Of a DNA stretch of 64,000 nt, positions 1 through 10,050 are shown one piece after another (the stretch's first letter is position 1; every line of letters begins with the position of its first letter). The notes under the pieces were generated by a model. The model had not been told where the DNA came from and did no database searches. It saw only the letters and a list, made by a program, of their open reading frames with translations. The translations under genes were made by a program, and so were the position numbers. The DNA is from Labedaea rhizosphaerae (GTDB lineage Bacteria > Actinomycetota > Actinomycetes > Mycobacteriales > Pseudonocardiaceae): NCBI RefSeq assembly GCF_004362825.1, contig NZ_SNXZ01000002.1:434001-498000 (forward strand), written 5' to 3'.

Positions 1-600
1 GGCAAGGCCTGCTCGGGCGACGAGGTGTGGGCCGAGCGTCCTGACGGGACGGTCGCGGGCCCCGGCGAGGAAGGTGAGCTCGTCGTGTCCGGACCGACGG
101 TCATGATGGGTTACTGGGGCGCCGAGCCGCAGGTCGGGCCGTACCGCACCGGCGACATCGTCCGGGTCCTCGACGACGGCGCGTTCGACTACGTGGGCCG
201 GCGCGACCACACCGTCAAGGTGCGCGGCCGCCGGATCGGGCTCGGCGAGGTGGAGGTCGCCGCAGCCGGTCACCCCGACGTGGAGGACGCCGCCGTCGTG
301 CTGGTCGGCTCCGGCATGGACGCCCGGCTCGCGGCGTTCGTGGTGCCCGTCCGGGGACGTGCGCCCGGACCGCTGGCGGTCAAGGCGCACTGCGCCCGGG
401 TGCTGCCCTCCTACGCCCTGCCCGACCACATCCACCTCGTCGCCGCGGGTGAGGACCTGCCCCGCACCCGCAACGGCAAGGTGGACCGCCCCGCGCTCGT
501 GCGCAGGCACACCGAACTCGTCGCGCAGCGCGCCGAACGCCGGCTCGCGTCCGCGCCCGCCGCCGACCCGGCGCCGGGCCCCGAAGGGAGAACACCGTGA
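1..600 (+). CDS. Stand-alone adenylation enzyme, 3' part (prolyl-carrier protein ligase type)
   Basis: This is the C-terminal part of an acyl-adenylate-forming enzyme; the frame is open from base 1 and the start lies left of the window. Visible core motifs include [15 protein letters not shown], the A7-like YRTGD (about residues 47-51 of the visible part), the hinge A8 region [18 protein letters not shown] and the A10 motif RTRNGKVDR with the catalytic lysine. The text resembles the PltF/CloN4/HrmK group, which loads L-proline onto a dedicated carrier for pyrrole-2-carboxyl formation. The assignment is strengthened by the PltL-like carrier that follows, whose GTG start overlaps this stop (GTGA). 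The substrate-binding pocket lies outside the window, so proline specificity is inferred from neighbours only. An acyl-CoA-dehydrogenase-like oxidase that would make the pyrrole is not in the window and may lie upstream. Confidence 0.8.
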   Translation, partial: GKACSGDEVWAERPDGTVAGPGEEGELVVSGPTVMMGYWGAEPQVGPYRTGDIVRVLDDGAFDYVGRRDHTVKVRGRRIGLGEVEVAAAGHPDVEDAAVVLVGSGMDARLAAFVVPVRGRAPGPLAVKAHCARVLPSYALPDHIHLVAAGEDLPRTRNGKVDRPALVRRHTELVAQRAERRLASAPAADPAPGPEGRTP

Positions 601-875
601 ACCAGGCCGAAGTCGAAGACGCCCTGATGGAGTTCATCCGCCAGGAATTCCTCTGGGGCGACGAGGAAGGCGAGCTGACCAAGACCACCCCGTTGCTGGA
701 GTGGGGGATCATCGACTCGCTGCGCACGGCCGTGCTGGTCGGTCACGTGCGCGAGCAGTTCGGCGTGTTCGTCTCCCCGGCGAAGATCAACTCTCGCAAC
801 TTCCGCGACGTCACCACCATCGCCGCGGTCGTCGCGGCCGAAGCGGCGAACAGCGCCGAGAAGGAGACCGCATGA
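597..875 (+). CDS. Stand-alone peptidyl carrier protein, PltL/CloN5-like
   Basis: This 92-residue carrier protein tethers an amino or pyrrolyl acyl group through a phosphopantetheine arm. The segment [12 protein letters not shown] carries the serine attachment site in DSL (about residue 41). It matches the TPLLEWGI(L/I) signature recalled from the pyrrolyl carrier PltL, where ordinary NRPS carriers have GGDS. The GTG start overlaps the upstream adenylation gene by 4 bases and is preceded by GGGAG; the stop overlaps the halogenase start (ATGA). These couplings imply one translationally linked unit of adenylation, carrier and halogenase. Inference: the carrier presents prolyl- or pyrrolyl-S-PCP to the halogenase next door. 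Alternative carriers in SgcC2-like beta-tyrosine systems look different, so the pyrrole reading is favoured but unproven. Confidence 0.82.
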   Translation: MNQAEVEDALMEFIRQEFLWGDEEGELTKTTPLLEWGIIDSLRTAVLVGHVREQFGVFVSPAKINSRNFRDVTTIAAVVAAEAANSAEKETA

Positions 876-2224
876 GCCCCCACAGCACCGACTACGACGT
901 CGCCATCATCGGCGGTGGTCCCGCCGGGTCGACGATGGCGTCCTACCTCGCGCGGGCGGGTCTGTCGGCGGTGGTGTTCGAGAGCGAGACGTTCCCGCGC
1001 CCGCACGTCGGCGAGTCGCTGGTGCCGGCCACCACCCCGGTGCTCAACGAGATCGGCGCCCTCGAGAAGATCGACGAGGTCGGGTTCCCGAAGAAGTTCG
1101 GTGCGTCGTGGACCTCCGCCGAGTCCCGCAACATCCCTTTCATGGGCTACCAGGGGCTCTCCCACGACTGGTCGGCCGACGTCCAGTTCGTCGAGCGCGA
1201 CCAGCCCGGGGTCGACCGCGACTACACCTACCACGTCGACCGCGGCCGGTTCGACGCCATCCTGTTGCGCCACGCGCAGGAGCAGGGCGCGACCGTGTTC
1301 AACGGGGCCCGCGTGCGGGACGTGGACTTGGACGACCCCAACGAGGTGCGCCTGACCGTCCGGTTCGGCGCACGGGACACCACGTACACGGCCAAGATGG
1401 TGGTCGACGCGTCCGGCCGGCAGACCATGCTGGGCCGCAAGCTGAAGGTCAAGGTGTCCGACCCCGTCTTCGACCAGTACGCGCTGCACACCTGGTTCGA
1501 GGGACTGGACCGGGAAGCGTTGAGCCCCAACAAGGCGATGGCCGAGCACATCTACGTGCACTTCCTGCCGATCAAGGACACGTGGGTCTGGCAGATCCCG
1601 ATCACCGACACCATCACCAGCATCGGCGTGGTGACGCAGAAGAAGCAGTTCACCGCGGCCGGCACCGACCGCGAGAGCTTCTTCTGGGACTTCGTCGGCA
1701 GCAGGCCCGAACTGGCCGAGGCGTTGAAGAAGGCCGAGCAGATCCGCCCGTTCAAGGTCGAGGGCGACTACAGCTACGCCATGGAGAAGATCTGCGGCGA
1801 CCGGTTCGTGCTGATCGGCGACGCGGCGCGGTTCGTGGACCCGATCTTCTCCAGCGGCGTCAGCGTCGCGCTGAACAGCGCGCGCATCGCCGCGAAGGAC
1901 ATCATCGACGCGCACGCCGCCGACGACTTCGGCAAGGAGCGGTTCGCCTCGTACGAGAACAAGCTGCGACGCGCGGTCAAGTACTGGTACGAGTTCATCT
2001 CCATCTACTACCGGCTCAACGTGCTGTTCACCGCCTTCGTCCAGGATCCGCGGTACCGCGTGGACGTGCTCAAGATGCTGCAGGGCGACGTGTACGACGG
2101 CGAGGAGCCCAAGGCGTTGACGGCCATGCGCGAGGTCGTGGCGGCGGTCGAGAACGACCCCGAGCACCTCTGGCACCCCTACCTCGGCTCGCTGCGCGCG
2201 CCGACTTCCGCTCCGAGTTTCTAG
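872..2224 (+). CDS. FADH2-dependent halogenase acting on a carrier-bound substrate (PltA type)
   Basis: A 450-residue flavin-dependent halogenase. The N-terminal FAD motif GGGPAGS lies at about residues 14-20 and the signature WVWQIPI (WxWxIP) near residue 238. A lysine pair sits at residues 74-75 in GFPKKFG, where PltA-type enzymes keep the lysine that channels hypochlorous acid. The motif FVDPIFSSG (about 322-330) matches Fx.Px.SxG, typical of halogenases rather than ordinary flavin monooxygenases. Together with the PltL-like carrier fused to it by translational coupling, this suggests chlorination of a pyrrolyl or similar acyl-S-carrier. Reduced flavin could come from the reductase at 4139-4693. 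The number and position of chlorines cannot be read from sequence. The stop codon coincides with the left end of a 163-bp inverted-repeat element. Confidence 0.88.
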   Translation: MSPHSTDYDVAIIGGGPAGSTMASYLARAGLSAVVFESETFPRPHVGESLVPATTPVLNEIGALEKIDEVGFPKKFGASWTSAESRNIPFMGYQGLSHDWSADVQFVERDQPGVDRDYTYHVDRGRFDAILLRHAQEQGATVFNGARVRDVDLDDPNEVRLTVRFGARDTTYTAKMVVDASGRQTMLGRKLKVKVSDPVFDQYALHTWFEGLDREALSPNKAMAEHIYVHFLPIKDTWVWQIPITDTITSIGVVTQKKQFTAAGTDRESFFWDFVGSRPELAEALKKAEQIRPFKVEGDYSYAMEKICGDRFVLIGDAARFVDPIFSSGVSVALNSARIAAKDIIDAHAADDFGKERFASYENKLRRAVKYWYEFISIYYRLNVLFTAFVQDPRYRVDVLKMLQGDVYDGEEPKALTAMREVVAAVENDPEHLWHPYLGSLRAPTSAPSF

Positions 2225-2386
2225 TGCCTCGTCGCAGAAGGTTGGTGCGGTTATCCGTGGATCCAGTCGTTCGCTGGCAAGGCGGCCGGAAGCCCTCGTA
2301 CTGGCCGTACTCGGGCTTTCGGCCAACGCAGCCAGCGGGCGACTGGGCCGCGGAGAATCCGTGCCGAACCTTTTGCGGCGGGGCAC
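2224..2386. repeat. 163-bp long inverted repeat (MITE-like) abutting the halogenase stop codon
   Basis: The ends read GTGCCTCGTCGCAGAAGGTT at 2224-2243 and its complement, with three changes, at 2367-2386. The internal segments continue the pairing: GTCGTTCGCTGGC near 2268 against GCCAGCGGGCGAC near 2332, and GGCCGGAAGCCC near 2287 against GGGCTTTCGGCC near 2314. So nearly the whole element folds into one hairpin with arms of about 78 bases. All three end mismatches become G-U pairs in plus-strand RNA. No open frame or clear target duplication is seen. It may be a miniature transposable element or a very long bidirectional terminator. The rest of the gene-free stretch to 2560 holds the regulatory palindrome listed next and an AT-rich segment at 2470-2500 that could be the promoter. 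Confidence 0.75.
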
Positions 2387-2417
2387 CCACCCGGCGCGGG
2401 CCGCTCTGCGCAGGTCA

Positions 2418-2446
2418 CCCGGCGATATAGGACCGATATTGCCGGG
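2418..2446. promoter_or_regulatory. 29-bp palindrome upstream of the tryptophan halogenase gene
   Basis: CCCGGCGATAT (2418-2428) is mirrored by ATATTGCCGGG (2436-2446) with one mismatch around a 7-base spacer, about 115 bases before the halogenase start. The internal 16-mer TATAGGACCGATATTG (2426-2441) recurs in variant form at 7696-7711 and 36172-36187, upstream of other genes of the same cluster. This suggests a shared operator. The binding protein is unknown; the SARP and LuxR-type regulators encoded nearby are the obvious candidates. Confidence 0.5.
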
Positions 2447-2497
2447 CGACCGAGAGTGGGAGGGCCGTGGCCAATGAATTGGATTTATTCAATATGA

Positions 2498-4099
<1,602 letters not shown>

Positions 4100-4138
4100 G
4101 CACGGCAACCCGACCGGGGGTCTTCGGAAGGGACCAAG

Positions 4139-4693
4139 ATGGGGACGATCCCACCACAACGCCGTTCGCGGGTGGCACCGCACGCGCTACGGGGCTTCAT
4201 GAACGGTTACTACACCGGCATCACCGTGGTGACCGCGGTCGACGCCCAGGACAGGCCACACGGTCTCACCTGCAACTCGCTGGTCAGCGCCACGCTGGAC
4301 CCGCCGACCCTGCTGGTGTGCCTGGACAACCGGACCGGCACGCTCGCCGCGGTGCGCGAGTCCGGGGCGTTCGCGGTGAACCTGCTCGCCGAGGGTGGCC
4401 GGGAGGCGGCGGAGATCTTCGCCTCCCGGGCACCCGACCGGTTCGCCGCCGTGAAGTGGGAGCGGTCCCCCTCGGGGCTGCCCCGGCTGGTCGACGACGC
4501 GTTCGCCGTCGCCGAGTGCGCCGTGACCCACATGCACACGGTCGGCGACCACGTCGTGGTCTTCGGCCTCGTGCACGACATCGACGGCGAACCCGCGAGC
4601 CCGCTGCTGTACGGGATGCGGGCCTTCACCAAGCCGTCGCACCCGCCGCCAACCGACCTGGTCGCCACCTCCCAGGTCTCGGGTCGGCGGTGA
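4139..4693 (+). CDS. Flavin reductase (HpaC/ActVB-like)
   Basis: A 184-residue NAD(P)H:flavin oxidoreductase of the flavin-reductase-like FMN-binding family. It shows the expected N-terminal pattern GFMNGYYTGITVVTAVD, then PHGLTCNSLVSATLDPPTLLVCL and GAFAVNLL, which form the flavin-binding split barrel. Its role here is most likely to generate free FADH2 for the two halogenases upstream, as KtzS or RebF-type partners do in other clusters. It starts at ATG 4139 behind GGAAGGGA, 39 bases after the tryptophan halogenase stop, and its stop overlaps the GTG of the antiporter gene. It is therefore probably co-transcribed with both. Cofactor preference (FMN or FAD) cannot be read from the sequence. 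Confidence 0.9.
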   Translation: MGTIPPQRRSRVAPHALRGFMNGYYTGITVVTAVDAQDRPHGLTCNSLVSATLDPPTLLVCLDNRTGTLAAVRESGAFAVNLLAEGGREAAEIFASRAPDRFAAVKWERSPSGLPRLVDDAFAVAECAVTHMHTVGDHVVVFGLVHDIDGEPASPLLYGMRAFTKPSHPPPTDLVATSQVSGRR

Positions 4694-6060
4694 GCGCTTT
4701 CGGCGCGGGCACCAGCAAGCGGGCTTGGTTGCGGCCGGCCTTCGGCTTGCTGGTGCTCGCCGCCTCCGTGCTCTGGTGGATCGGCGTGCAACCCGCCTCG
4801 GCGCGGGCACCGGTCGAGCCGATCACCCAGTTCCTGCTCGCGGTGGTCGCGATCCTGCTGGTATGCCACCTGTTCGGCGCGTTGCTGCGCAGGCTCGGGC
4901 AGCCCGCGGTGCTGGGCGAGATCATCGGCGGCCTGGTGCTCGGGCCGTCGGTGTTCGGTGCCCTGGCCCCGACCGCACGGACCTGGCTGTTCCCCCAGCA
5001 CATCCTGTCCGCCCTGGACACCGCGGCGCAGCTCGGGCTGATCGTGTTCCTGTTCCTGCTCGGCTGCGAACTGCGCCTCTCGGCCATCCGCCGCAAGCGG
5101 GTCGTGATCGGGACCGTGGTGGGCGGCACCGCGTTGCCGTTCGTCGCGGGGGTGTCCGTGGCGTTGCTCGCCGGCCCGGCCATGGCCGGGGCGACCGGCG
5201 GCGCCACCACGCACGTGCTCTTCATCGGGCTCGCCTTGTCCATCACGGCGTTGCCGGTGCTCGCCCGCATCCTCGTGGACCTGCGCATCGACCGCACCGA
5301 CGTCGGCGTGATCGCGCTGACCAGCGCCGCGGTCGGCGACGGCATCACCTGGGTCGTGCTGGCCCTGATCACCGCCCTGGCCGGGGCGAGCGACTCCTCG
5401 CAACTGGTGCCCCGCCTCGGGTTGTCCGTCGCGTTCGTGCTGGTGATGGTGCTGTGCGTGCGGCCGGCCCTGGTGGTGCTCACCAAGCGCATCACCTCCG
5501 AGCAGAGCCTGATCGCGGCACTGGTGATCGGCGCGGTGGCCTGTGCCGCCCTGGGGCAGGTCATCGGGCTGCACCCGATGATCGCCGCGTTCCTGTTCGG
5601 CACCCTCGTGCCCCGCAACGAAACGATGGCGCGGGCGAGCGAGCACCTGCAGGGCTTCACCATCACGATCCTGCTGCCGCTGTTCTTCGCCGGCGTCGGG
5701 CTCAACACGAGCCTCGGGTTGATCGGCGCCAACCTGCGGGGCTGGCTGCTGTTCCTCGTCGTGCTCGCCGCCGCGATGGCGGGCAAGATCATCGGCGCGG
5801 GTGGCGGCGCCCGGCTCGCCGGGGTGCCGCGCCGGCCGGCGCTCGAACTCGGCACGCTGATGAACTGCCGCGGCATCACCGAACTCGTGGTGGCCTCCAT
5901 CGGCCTGAAAGCCGGCCTGATCAACACCTACGGGTTCACGGTGCTGGTGCTGGTCGCGGTCATCACCTCCGCCATGGCGGGGATCATGATGCGCCGCTTC
6001 GAACGCGCGCCGGCCGGCGCCCAGGCAGATCCCGACGACAGACCCGGTCAGGCCGCCTGA
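4690..6060 (+). CDS. Kef-type cation/proton antiporter (CPA2 family)
   Basis: A 456-residue integral membrane protein with about a dozen hydrophobic segments and the Na+/H+ exchanger domain pattern. It includes LGEIIGGLVLGPSVFG near the N-terminus, the discontinuous-helix region LALSITALPVLARIL, the AAVGDGITWVVL segment with a buried aspartate, and a late NCRGITELVVASIGL motif typical of CPA2 members. It lacks the cytosolic RCK domain of KefC. The GTG start overlaps the flavin-reductase stop (GTGA), linking it to the halogenation operon. Related antiporters occur in glycopeptide and other NRPS clusters, where they are thought to help with export or ion balance. Its role here, possibly chloride-coupled, product-related or general pH homeostasis, is inference. 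Confidence 0.87.
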   Translation: MSAFGAGTSKRAWLRPAFGLLVLAASVLWWIGVQPASARAPVEPITQFLLAVVAILLVCHLFGALLRRLGQPAVLGEIIGGLVLGPSVFGALAPTARTWLFPQHILSALDTAAQLGLIVFLFLLGCELRLSAIRRKRVVIGTVVGGTALPFVAGVSVALLAGPAMAGATGGATTHVLFIGLALSITALPVLARILVDLRIDRTDVGVIALTSAAVGDGITWVVLALITALAGASDSSQLVPRLGLSVAFVLVMVLCVRPALVVLTKRITSEQSLIAALVIGAVACAALGQVIGLHPMIAAFLFGTLVPRNETMARASEHLQGFTITILLPLFFAGVGLNTSLGLIGANLRGWLLFLVVLAAAMAGKIIGAGGGARLAGVPRRPALELGTLMNCRGITELVVASIGLKAGLINTYGFTVLVLVAVITSAMAGIMMRRFERAPAGAQADPDDRPGQAA

Positions 6061-6072
6061 CCGTCCCCGCAA

Positions 6073-6104
6073 GCGCGCGGGCCCGCCTCGGCGGGCCCGC
6101 GCGC
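6073..6104. terminator. Bidirectional hairpin terminator between convergent antiporter and MFS genes
   Basis: GCGCGCGGGCCCGC (6073-6086) pairs perfectly with GCGGGCCCGCGCGC (6091-6104) around a 4-base loop, starting 13 bases after the antiporter stop. No T-run follows, as is usual in GC-rich actinomycetes. The remaining gene-free DNA to 6359 shows no further structure that I can support. Confidence 0.75.
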
Positions 6105-6359
6105 TGTCGTGTGCGGGGTGGCGCACGATCCGCGATCCGGTGTGGCTGCCCCGGGTGTGTCGGCGGGTCCACCGGAGGCGGCGATGCCGACGAGCGCGGA
6201 TGGCTTGCGCGTGTTCTGGCGGTGTCGCGGCACGCAGATGGGCACCGAGCCGGCGGGACGCGTGGCGTCGCCGACATGATCCGACACTGCGACACAGAGG
6301 GTTGACGCGGCCGGGCGACCTTGGCGGGGAGTGGTGGTACCCGGGAGCAGCGGCGAGAC

Positions 6360-7625
6360 TCAGCGGGCCCGGGCGCCGCGGATTGTCGGGTTGAGCGCGG
6401 CCCCGACCAGGGTCACGACCAGCACCGCGCCGATGGCCGTGAGCGTCGACGCGGGGGTGAACCACGTCAGCAGCAAGCCACCCGCGAGCGCACCCGCCGA
6501 GTTCATCCCCCACGACATCAGCAGGATCGCGCTCATCGCCCGGCCGTGCAGCTCGTCCGGGACGATGGTGGCCATGTAGCTGCCGGCCCCCACGTTCAGC
6601 ACCGCGCCGGTGAACGACATGACGGCGAACGGCACGAACAGCAACAGCAGCGACGGCGTGAACGCCATGAGCGGGATCAGCACCGCCCGGGCCGCGATGT
6701 CGACGAGCAGCACGCCGCCGAGCGAGAGCTTGCGCAGCAGGACCGCCCCGGCCAGCGCACCGCACACCCCGCCGACGCCGCCGACGGTGCCCACGAGCCC
6801 GGTCAGCGCCGCCGACCCGCCGAGGTCGCGGACCAGCAGGATCGAGGCCATCGTGACGATCTGCGCGACGAAGTTCGTCAGGGCCACCAACGTCGTGGCG
6901 GCGCGCAGGAACTTCTGGTCCCACAGCCAGCGCACGCCCTCGACGACCTCGCGGCGCAGGTTCACCGGGCGCCGCACGCGCTCGGTCTGCAGCTTCGAGC
7001 GGACGAACCCGAGGTTGGTCAGGGCGACCACGTGCCCGAACGCCACCGCGGCGAACGGCAACCACGACACCAGGGCGAACAGCGAGCTGCCCGCGGGCTG
7101 GCCGAGCAGCCCGGCGGCCCGGCCTCGCGCCTCGTTCTGGGAGATCGCGGCGGAGATCTGCTCCGGCGCCACCACGTTGCGGATCGCGGCCCGCTCGGCG
7201 GGCAGGTAGAAGATCATGCACGTGCCCTCGAGGAAGGCCGCCACGGCCAGGTGCGGCAGCCACACCACGCCGAGGACGAGCGCCACGACGACGCTGATCA
7301 TGGCGATCGCGGCGACCGCGTCGCACGCGATCATCAGCTTGCGCCGGTCCCACCGGTCGATCAGCACGCCCGCGGGCAGCTGGAGCACCAGGGCCGGCAG
7401 CAGCCCGGCGAAGGCGACCACGCCCGCACCGGCCGGCGAACCGAGGCCCCAGATGAGCACCAGCGGGAAGGCCATCACGCTCATCCGCGAGCCCAGCTGC
7501 GAGAACCCGGAACCGGTCCACAGCAGGAGGAAGTCGCGGTTGCGGCGCAGCGGAACGATGTCCGGCGCCACGGACTCCCCCGGAGTCCCGGCCTGCTCGG
7601 CCTGCTCGGCTGTCACCGTTCGCAC
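6360..7625 (-). CDS. MFS transporter (putative product exporter)
   Basis: A 421-residue major-facilitator protein with twelve predicted membrane spans. After a short polar N-terminus come [21 protein letters not shown] in helix 1 and the A-like loop [16 protein letters not shown] between helices 2 and 3. A central charged loop, about [22 protein letters not shown], separates the two halves. The layout resembles MFS_3 (enterobactin-exporter-like) proteins, often encoded in NRPS clusters for product efflux. It is transcribed away from the MbtH gene across a short shared promoter region with a cluster-type regulatory motif. A GTG at 7625 is the longest sensible start, and a GTG three codons later is an alternative. 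The substrate is unknown; export of the cluster product is inferred from position. Confidence 0.85.
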   Translation of the reverse strand: MRTVTAEQAEQAGTPGESVAPDIVPLRRNRDFLLLWTGSGFSQLGSRMSVMAFPLVLIWGLGSPAGAGVVAFAGLLPALVLQLPAGVLIDRWDRRKLMIACDAVAAIAMISVVVALVLGVVWLPHLAVAAFLEGTCMIFYLPAERAAIRNVVAPEQISAAISQNEARGRAAGLLGQPAGSSLFALVSWLPFAAVAFGHVVALTNLGFVRSKLQTERVRRPVNLRREVVEGVRWLWDQKFLRAATTLVALTNFVAQIVTMASILLVRDLGGSAALTGLVGTVGGVGGVCGALAGAVLLRKLSLGGVLLVDIAARAVLIPLMAFTPSLLLLFVPFAVMSFTGAVLNVGAGSYMATIVPDELHGRAMSAILLMSWGMNSAGALAGGLLLTWFTPASTLTAIGAVLVVTLVGAALNPTIRGARAR

Positions 7626-7682
7626 CGCTCGCCAGAGTCCCGCATGCGCTCCACGATCGCGGCTCGCGCTATGCCGCCTCTA

Positions 7683-7711
7683 TATACGGCACTCGTATAG
7701 GGCGCGTATTG
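7683..7711. promoter_or_regulatory. Divergent promoter with cluster-type 16-bp element
   Basis: Between the MFS start (7625) and the MbtH start (7787) lies an AT-rich island in otherwise GC-rich DNA. It holds an inverted repeat TATAC-N7-GTATA (7683-7699) overlapping TATAGGGCGCGTATTG (7696-7711). The latter matches 12 of 16 bases of the element in front of the tryptophan halogenase (2426-2441). It could serve both divergent genes. Confidence 0.45.
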
Positions 7712-7786
7712 AACAGCGCTGCAGCCTCGACCACACGGCGGAACCGCGCGATCGCGTCCGCGACCCGAAACGAGCAGGAGGATGCC

Positions 7787-8002
7787 GTGAGCGAGAGCGG
7801 CGCTGACGACCACCGCTGGCAGGTTGTGCTCAACGACGAGGAGCAGTACTCGGTCTGGTGGGCCGGGCGGGAGCTGCCTGCCGGGTGGCGTGCCGAGGGT
7901 ACCGAGGGCACCAAGGCGGAGTGCCTGAGCCGGATCGAGTCGGTCTGGACCGACATGCGCCCGCTGAGCCTGCGCAAGCGCATGGCGGCCCAGGAGGCCT
8001 GA
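7787..8002 (+). CDS. mbtH: MbtH-like protein
   Basis: A 71-residue MbtH-family protein, a small chaperone-like partner that binds NRPS adenylation domains and is needed for their solubility or activity. Diagnostic residues are present: NDEEQYSVW, the LPAGW turn, and the C-terminal block [18 protein letters not shown] with its conserved tryptophan and the DMRP motif. The GTG at 7787 was chosen because AGGAGG ends 5 bases upstream and the family's usual length of about 70 residues results; an upstream in-frame ATG at 7709 would add 26 unrelated residues. It is the only MbtH seen here, so it may serve all five adenylation domains in the cluster. Confidence 0.95.
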   Translation: MSESGADDHRWQVVLNDEEQYSVWWAGRELPAGWRAEGTEGTKAECLSRIESVWTDMRPLSLRKRMAAQEA

Positions 8003-8134
8003 TCAGCAGGGCTTGACGGTCCACAGTAGAGCGTTGACCGGGCTCGCCGGGGAACCCCCGGCGGGCCCGTCGGCATGCCCCGGGCCACAGCGACCGATCA
8101 CTATCAGCGGTGCCCCGAGCACGCTAAGTCCGCA

Positions 8135-8181
8135 TCCTGTCAGTGCATGTTCCTGTCAAACCAGTTCGCTGACAAGTTCGC
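8135..8181 (+). promoter_or_regulatory. Direct repeats in the SARP gene leader
   Basis: TCCTGTCA occurs at 8135-8142 and again at 8151-8158 (16-bp period), followed by AGTTCGC at 8163-8169 and 8175-8181 (12-bp period), about 60-105 bases before the regulator start. SARP-family activators bind direct heptamer repeats, so autoregulation is possible, but the spacings differ from the usual 11 or 22 bp. Nothing else stands out between 8003 and 8241. Confidence 0.3.
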
Positions 8182-8241
8182 GAATTTTGAACAAGCTGGA
8201 GAAGGCGGCAATTCGGGCCACAGGCGCGATGGGAGCGGTAC

Positions 8242-10032
8242 ATGCGGTTTCAGGTGCTGGGGATTGTGGGCGCGTGGCAGGGTGACACCCGCATCGAGGT
8301 GCGCGGTTCGAAGATGCGCACCTTCCTCGCCTCGTTGCTGCTGGCACGCGGCCGGATCGTCTCCGACGTCAGATTGATGCAGATGCTGTGGGACGAGGAC
8401 CTGCCCGCCACCACACAGGCGCAGATCCAGACCTACGCGTCGCGGCTGCGCAGCCTGCTCGGGCCCGTGACCACCGTCAAGCGCCAGCCCCCCGGCTACC
8501 GGCTCGAGCTGCCACCCCAGCGCGGCATCACCGTCGACCTCGTGGAGTTCGAGAACCTCGCGGCGCAGGGCAATGCGGCGCTCGCGGCCGGCAAGCACGC
8601 CGAGGCCAGCAAGCTGCTGCGCGACGCGCTGACCCGCTGGAACGGCCAGGCGCTCGGCGGCGTCACCGACTACCTCGCCGCGATGGAGCAGCCCCGCCTG
8701 GAGGAGGCCCGGCTCACCGTGCTGGAGAACAGCATCGACGCCGAGCTGGCCATGGGTGAGCACCGCCCGCTGATCACCGAGCTGACCGCGCTGGTCGCCG
8801 CCGAGCCATTACGCGAGCGGCCGCGCACGCAGCTCATGACCGCGCTGCACCGCAGCGGCCGCACCGCGGACGCCCTGCAGGTGTACAACGACTTCCGGGC
8901 GACGCTCGCCGAGTCGCTCGGCCTCGACCCCTCGACGGAACTGCAGGAACTGCACCAGTCGATCCTCACCTCCGTCCCGCCCCCGCCGCCGATCCGGCTG
9001 CGCACGCGGCCCACGGACGTGCCCGCGGCCGCGACGCTGCCGCCCGAGCCGAGTGACTTCATCGGCAGACAAAGGGAGACCGAGCACGTCTGCGCCGAGC
9101 TGACCGGGGCACCCGACCACGACACGCGCCCGGCCATCTGCACCATCACCGGCATGGGCGGGGTCGGCAAGACGACCCTCGCGCGGCGCGTGGCTCGGTT
9201 GCTGCGCAAGCAGTTCCCGGACCGCCAGCTGATGGTCGACCTCGGCGGCAGCCGCCCGCAACCGCCGTCGGCGCCCGCACTGCTGGACACGGTGCTCGCC
9301 CGGCTCGGCGTCCCGGCCGACGAGCTGCCCGCGTCGTTCGCCGCCCGCGTCGAGCTGTACAACCGCACCCTCGCCGGCACCCGGACGCTGCTGGTGCTGG
9401 ACGACGCGCAGGACGAGCGGCAGGTCCGCCCGCTGCTGCCCGCGACGCCCGGCTGCGGGGTCCTCATCACCAGCCGTTCACCGCTGGCCGCGCTGGAGGG
9501 CAGCGACCGGGTGGCCCTCGACCGGTTCACCCCCGAGGAGTCGTTGCGCCTGCTCGCCGCGGTCGTCGGGCCGGAGCGGCTGCACGCCGAACAGCGTGCC
9601 GCCGTGCGCATCGCCGAGCAGTGCGACCACCTGCCGATGGCCGTGCGGGTGTGCGGTGCCCGCCTCGCCACCCGACCGCACTGGACGTTGAGCCGGCTCG
9701 CGGAACGGCTCGCCGACCCGCACCGGGTGCTCGACGAGCTGCGCGCAGGCGACCTCGTGGTCGAGGAACGCCTCGCGTCGTCGTACCTCGCGCTGCCTGC
9801 GGACCAGCGCAACGCGCTGCAGCGGTTCACCCACCTTGGCACGGGCTCGTTCACCGCGAGCACCGCCGCGCAACTGCTCAACCTGTCCATGTTGGACACC
9901 ATCGACCTGCTGGACGGGCTCGTCGAAGCCCACCTGCTGCGCGCCGAACCCACGGCGGCCGACCGGTACCGGCTCTCGCGGCTCGCCCTGGCGCTGGCGC
10001 TCGGCCAGGAGCAGCTGTGCAAGGTCGGCTGA
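8242..10032 (+). CDS. SARP-type transcriptional activator with NB-ARC domain (AfsR/DnrI-like)
   Basis: A 596-residue pathway regulator. Residues about 1-90 form an OmpR-type winged-helix DNA-binding domain (MRFQVLG, RGRIVSDVRLMQMLW, QTYASRLRSLLG). Residues about 95-245 form the bacterial transcriptional activation domain (VDLVEFENLAAQGNAALAAGKHAEA, ending ALQVYNDFRATLAESLGLDPS). From about 275 an NB-ARC ATPase follows, with the Walker A GMGGVGKTT near 310 and a Walker B LLVLDDAQD near 387. It ends soon after the ATPase and winged-helix region and lacks the long TPR tail of full AfsR, so it is a medium-size SARP. It starts at ATG 8242 and is followed by the cyclodeaminase-like gene after 18 bases, suggesting an operon. 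It is a likely positive regulator of the peptide cluster. Confidence 0.9.
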   Translation: MRFQVLGIVGAWQGDTRIEVRGSKMRTFLASLLLARGRIVSDVRLMQMLWDEDLPATTQAQIQTYASRLRSLLGPVTTVKRQPPGYRLELPPQRGITVDLVEFENLAAQGNAALAAGKHAEASKLLRDALTRWNGQALGGVTDYLAAMEQPRLEEARLTVLENSIDAELAMGEHRPLITELTALVAAEPLRERPRTQLMTALHRSGRTADALQVYNDFRATLAESLGLDPSTELQELHQSILTSVPPPPPIRLRTRPTDVPAAATLPPEPSDFIGRQRETEHVCAELTGAPDHDTRPAICTITGMGGVGKTTLARRVARLLRKQFPDRQLMVDLGGSRPQPPSAPALLDTVLARLGVPADELPASFAARVELYNRTLAGTRTLLVLDDAQDERQVRPLLPATPGCGVLITSRSPLAALEGSDRVALDRFTPEESLRLLAAVVGPERLHAEQRAAVRIAEQCDHLPMAVRVCGARLATRPHWTLSRLAERLADPHRVLDELRAGDLVVEERLASSYLALPADQRNALQRFTHLGTGSFTASTAAQLLNLSMLDTIDLLDGLVEAHLLRAEPTAADRYRLSRLALALALGQEQLCKVG

Positions 10033-10050
10033 CCCCAACCCGAGGAGACG

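Noticed and set aside
743-2386. Long minus-strand open frame opposite the halogenase gene
   Set aside because: Antisense shadow of a high-GC gene; the composition is His/Val/Asp/Arg-rich with no recognisable domain, and the plus-strand halogenase explains the region.
6105-6359. Small frames between the antiporter and MFS genes
   Set aside because: No ribosome binding sites, no codon bias of a real gene, and no recognisable protein.
4210-7521. 1103-residue minus-strand open frame
   Set aside because: It crosses the antiporter, a terminator and the MFS gene in the wrong frame; low-complexity translation.
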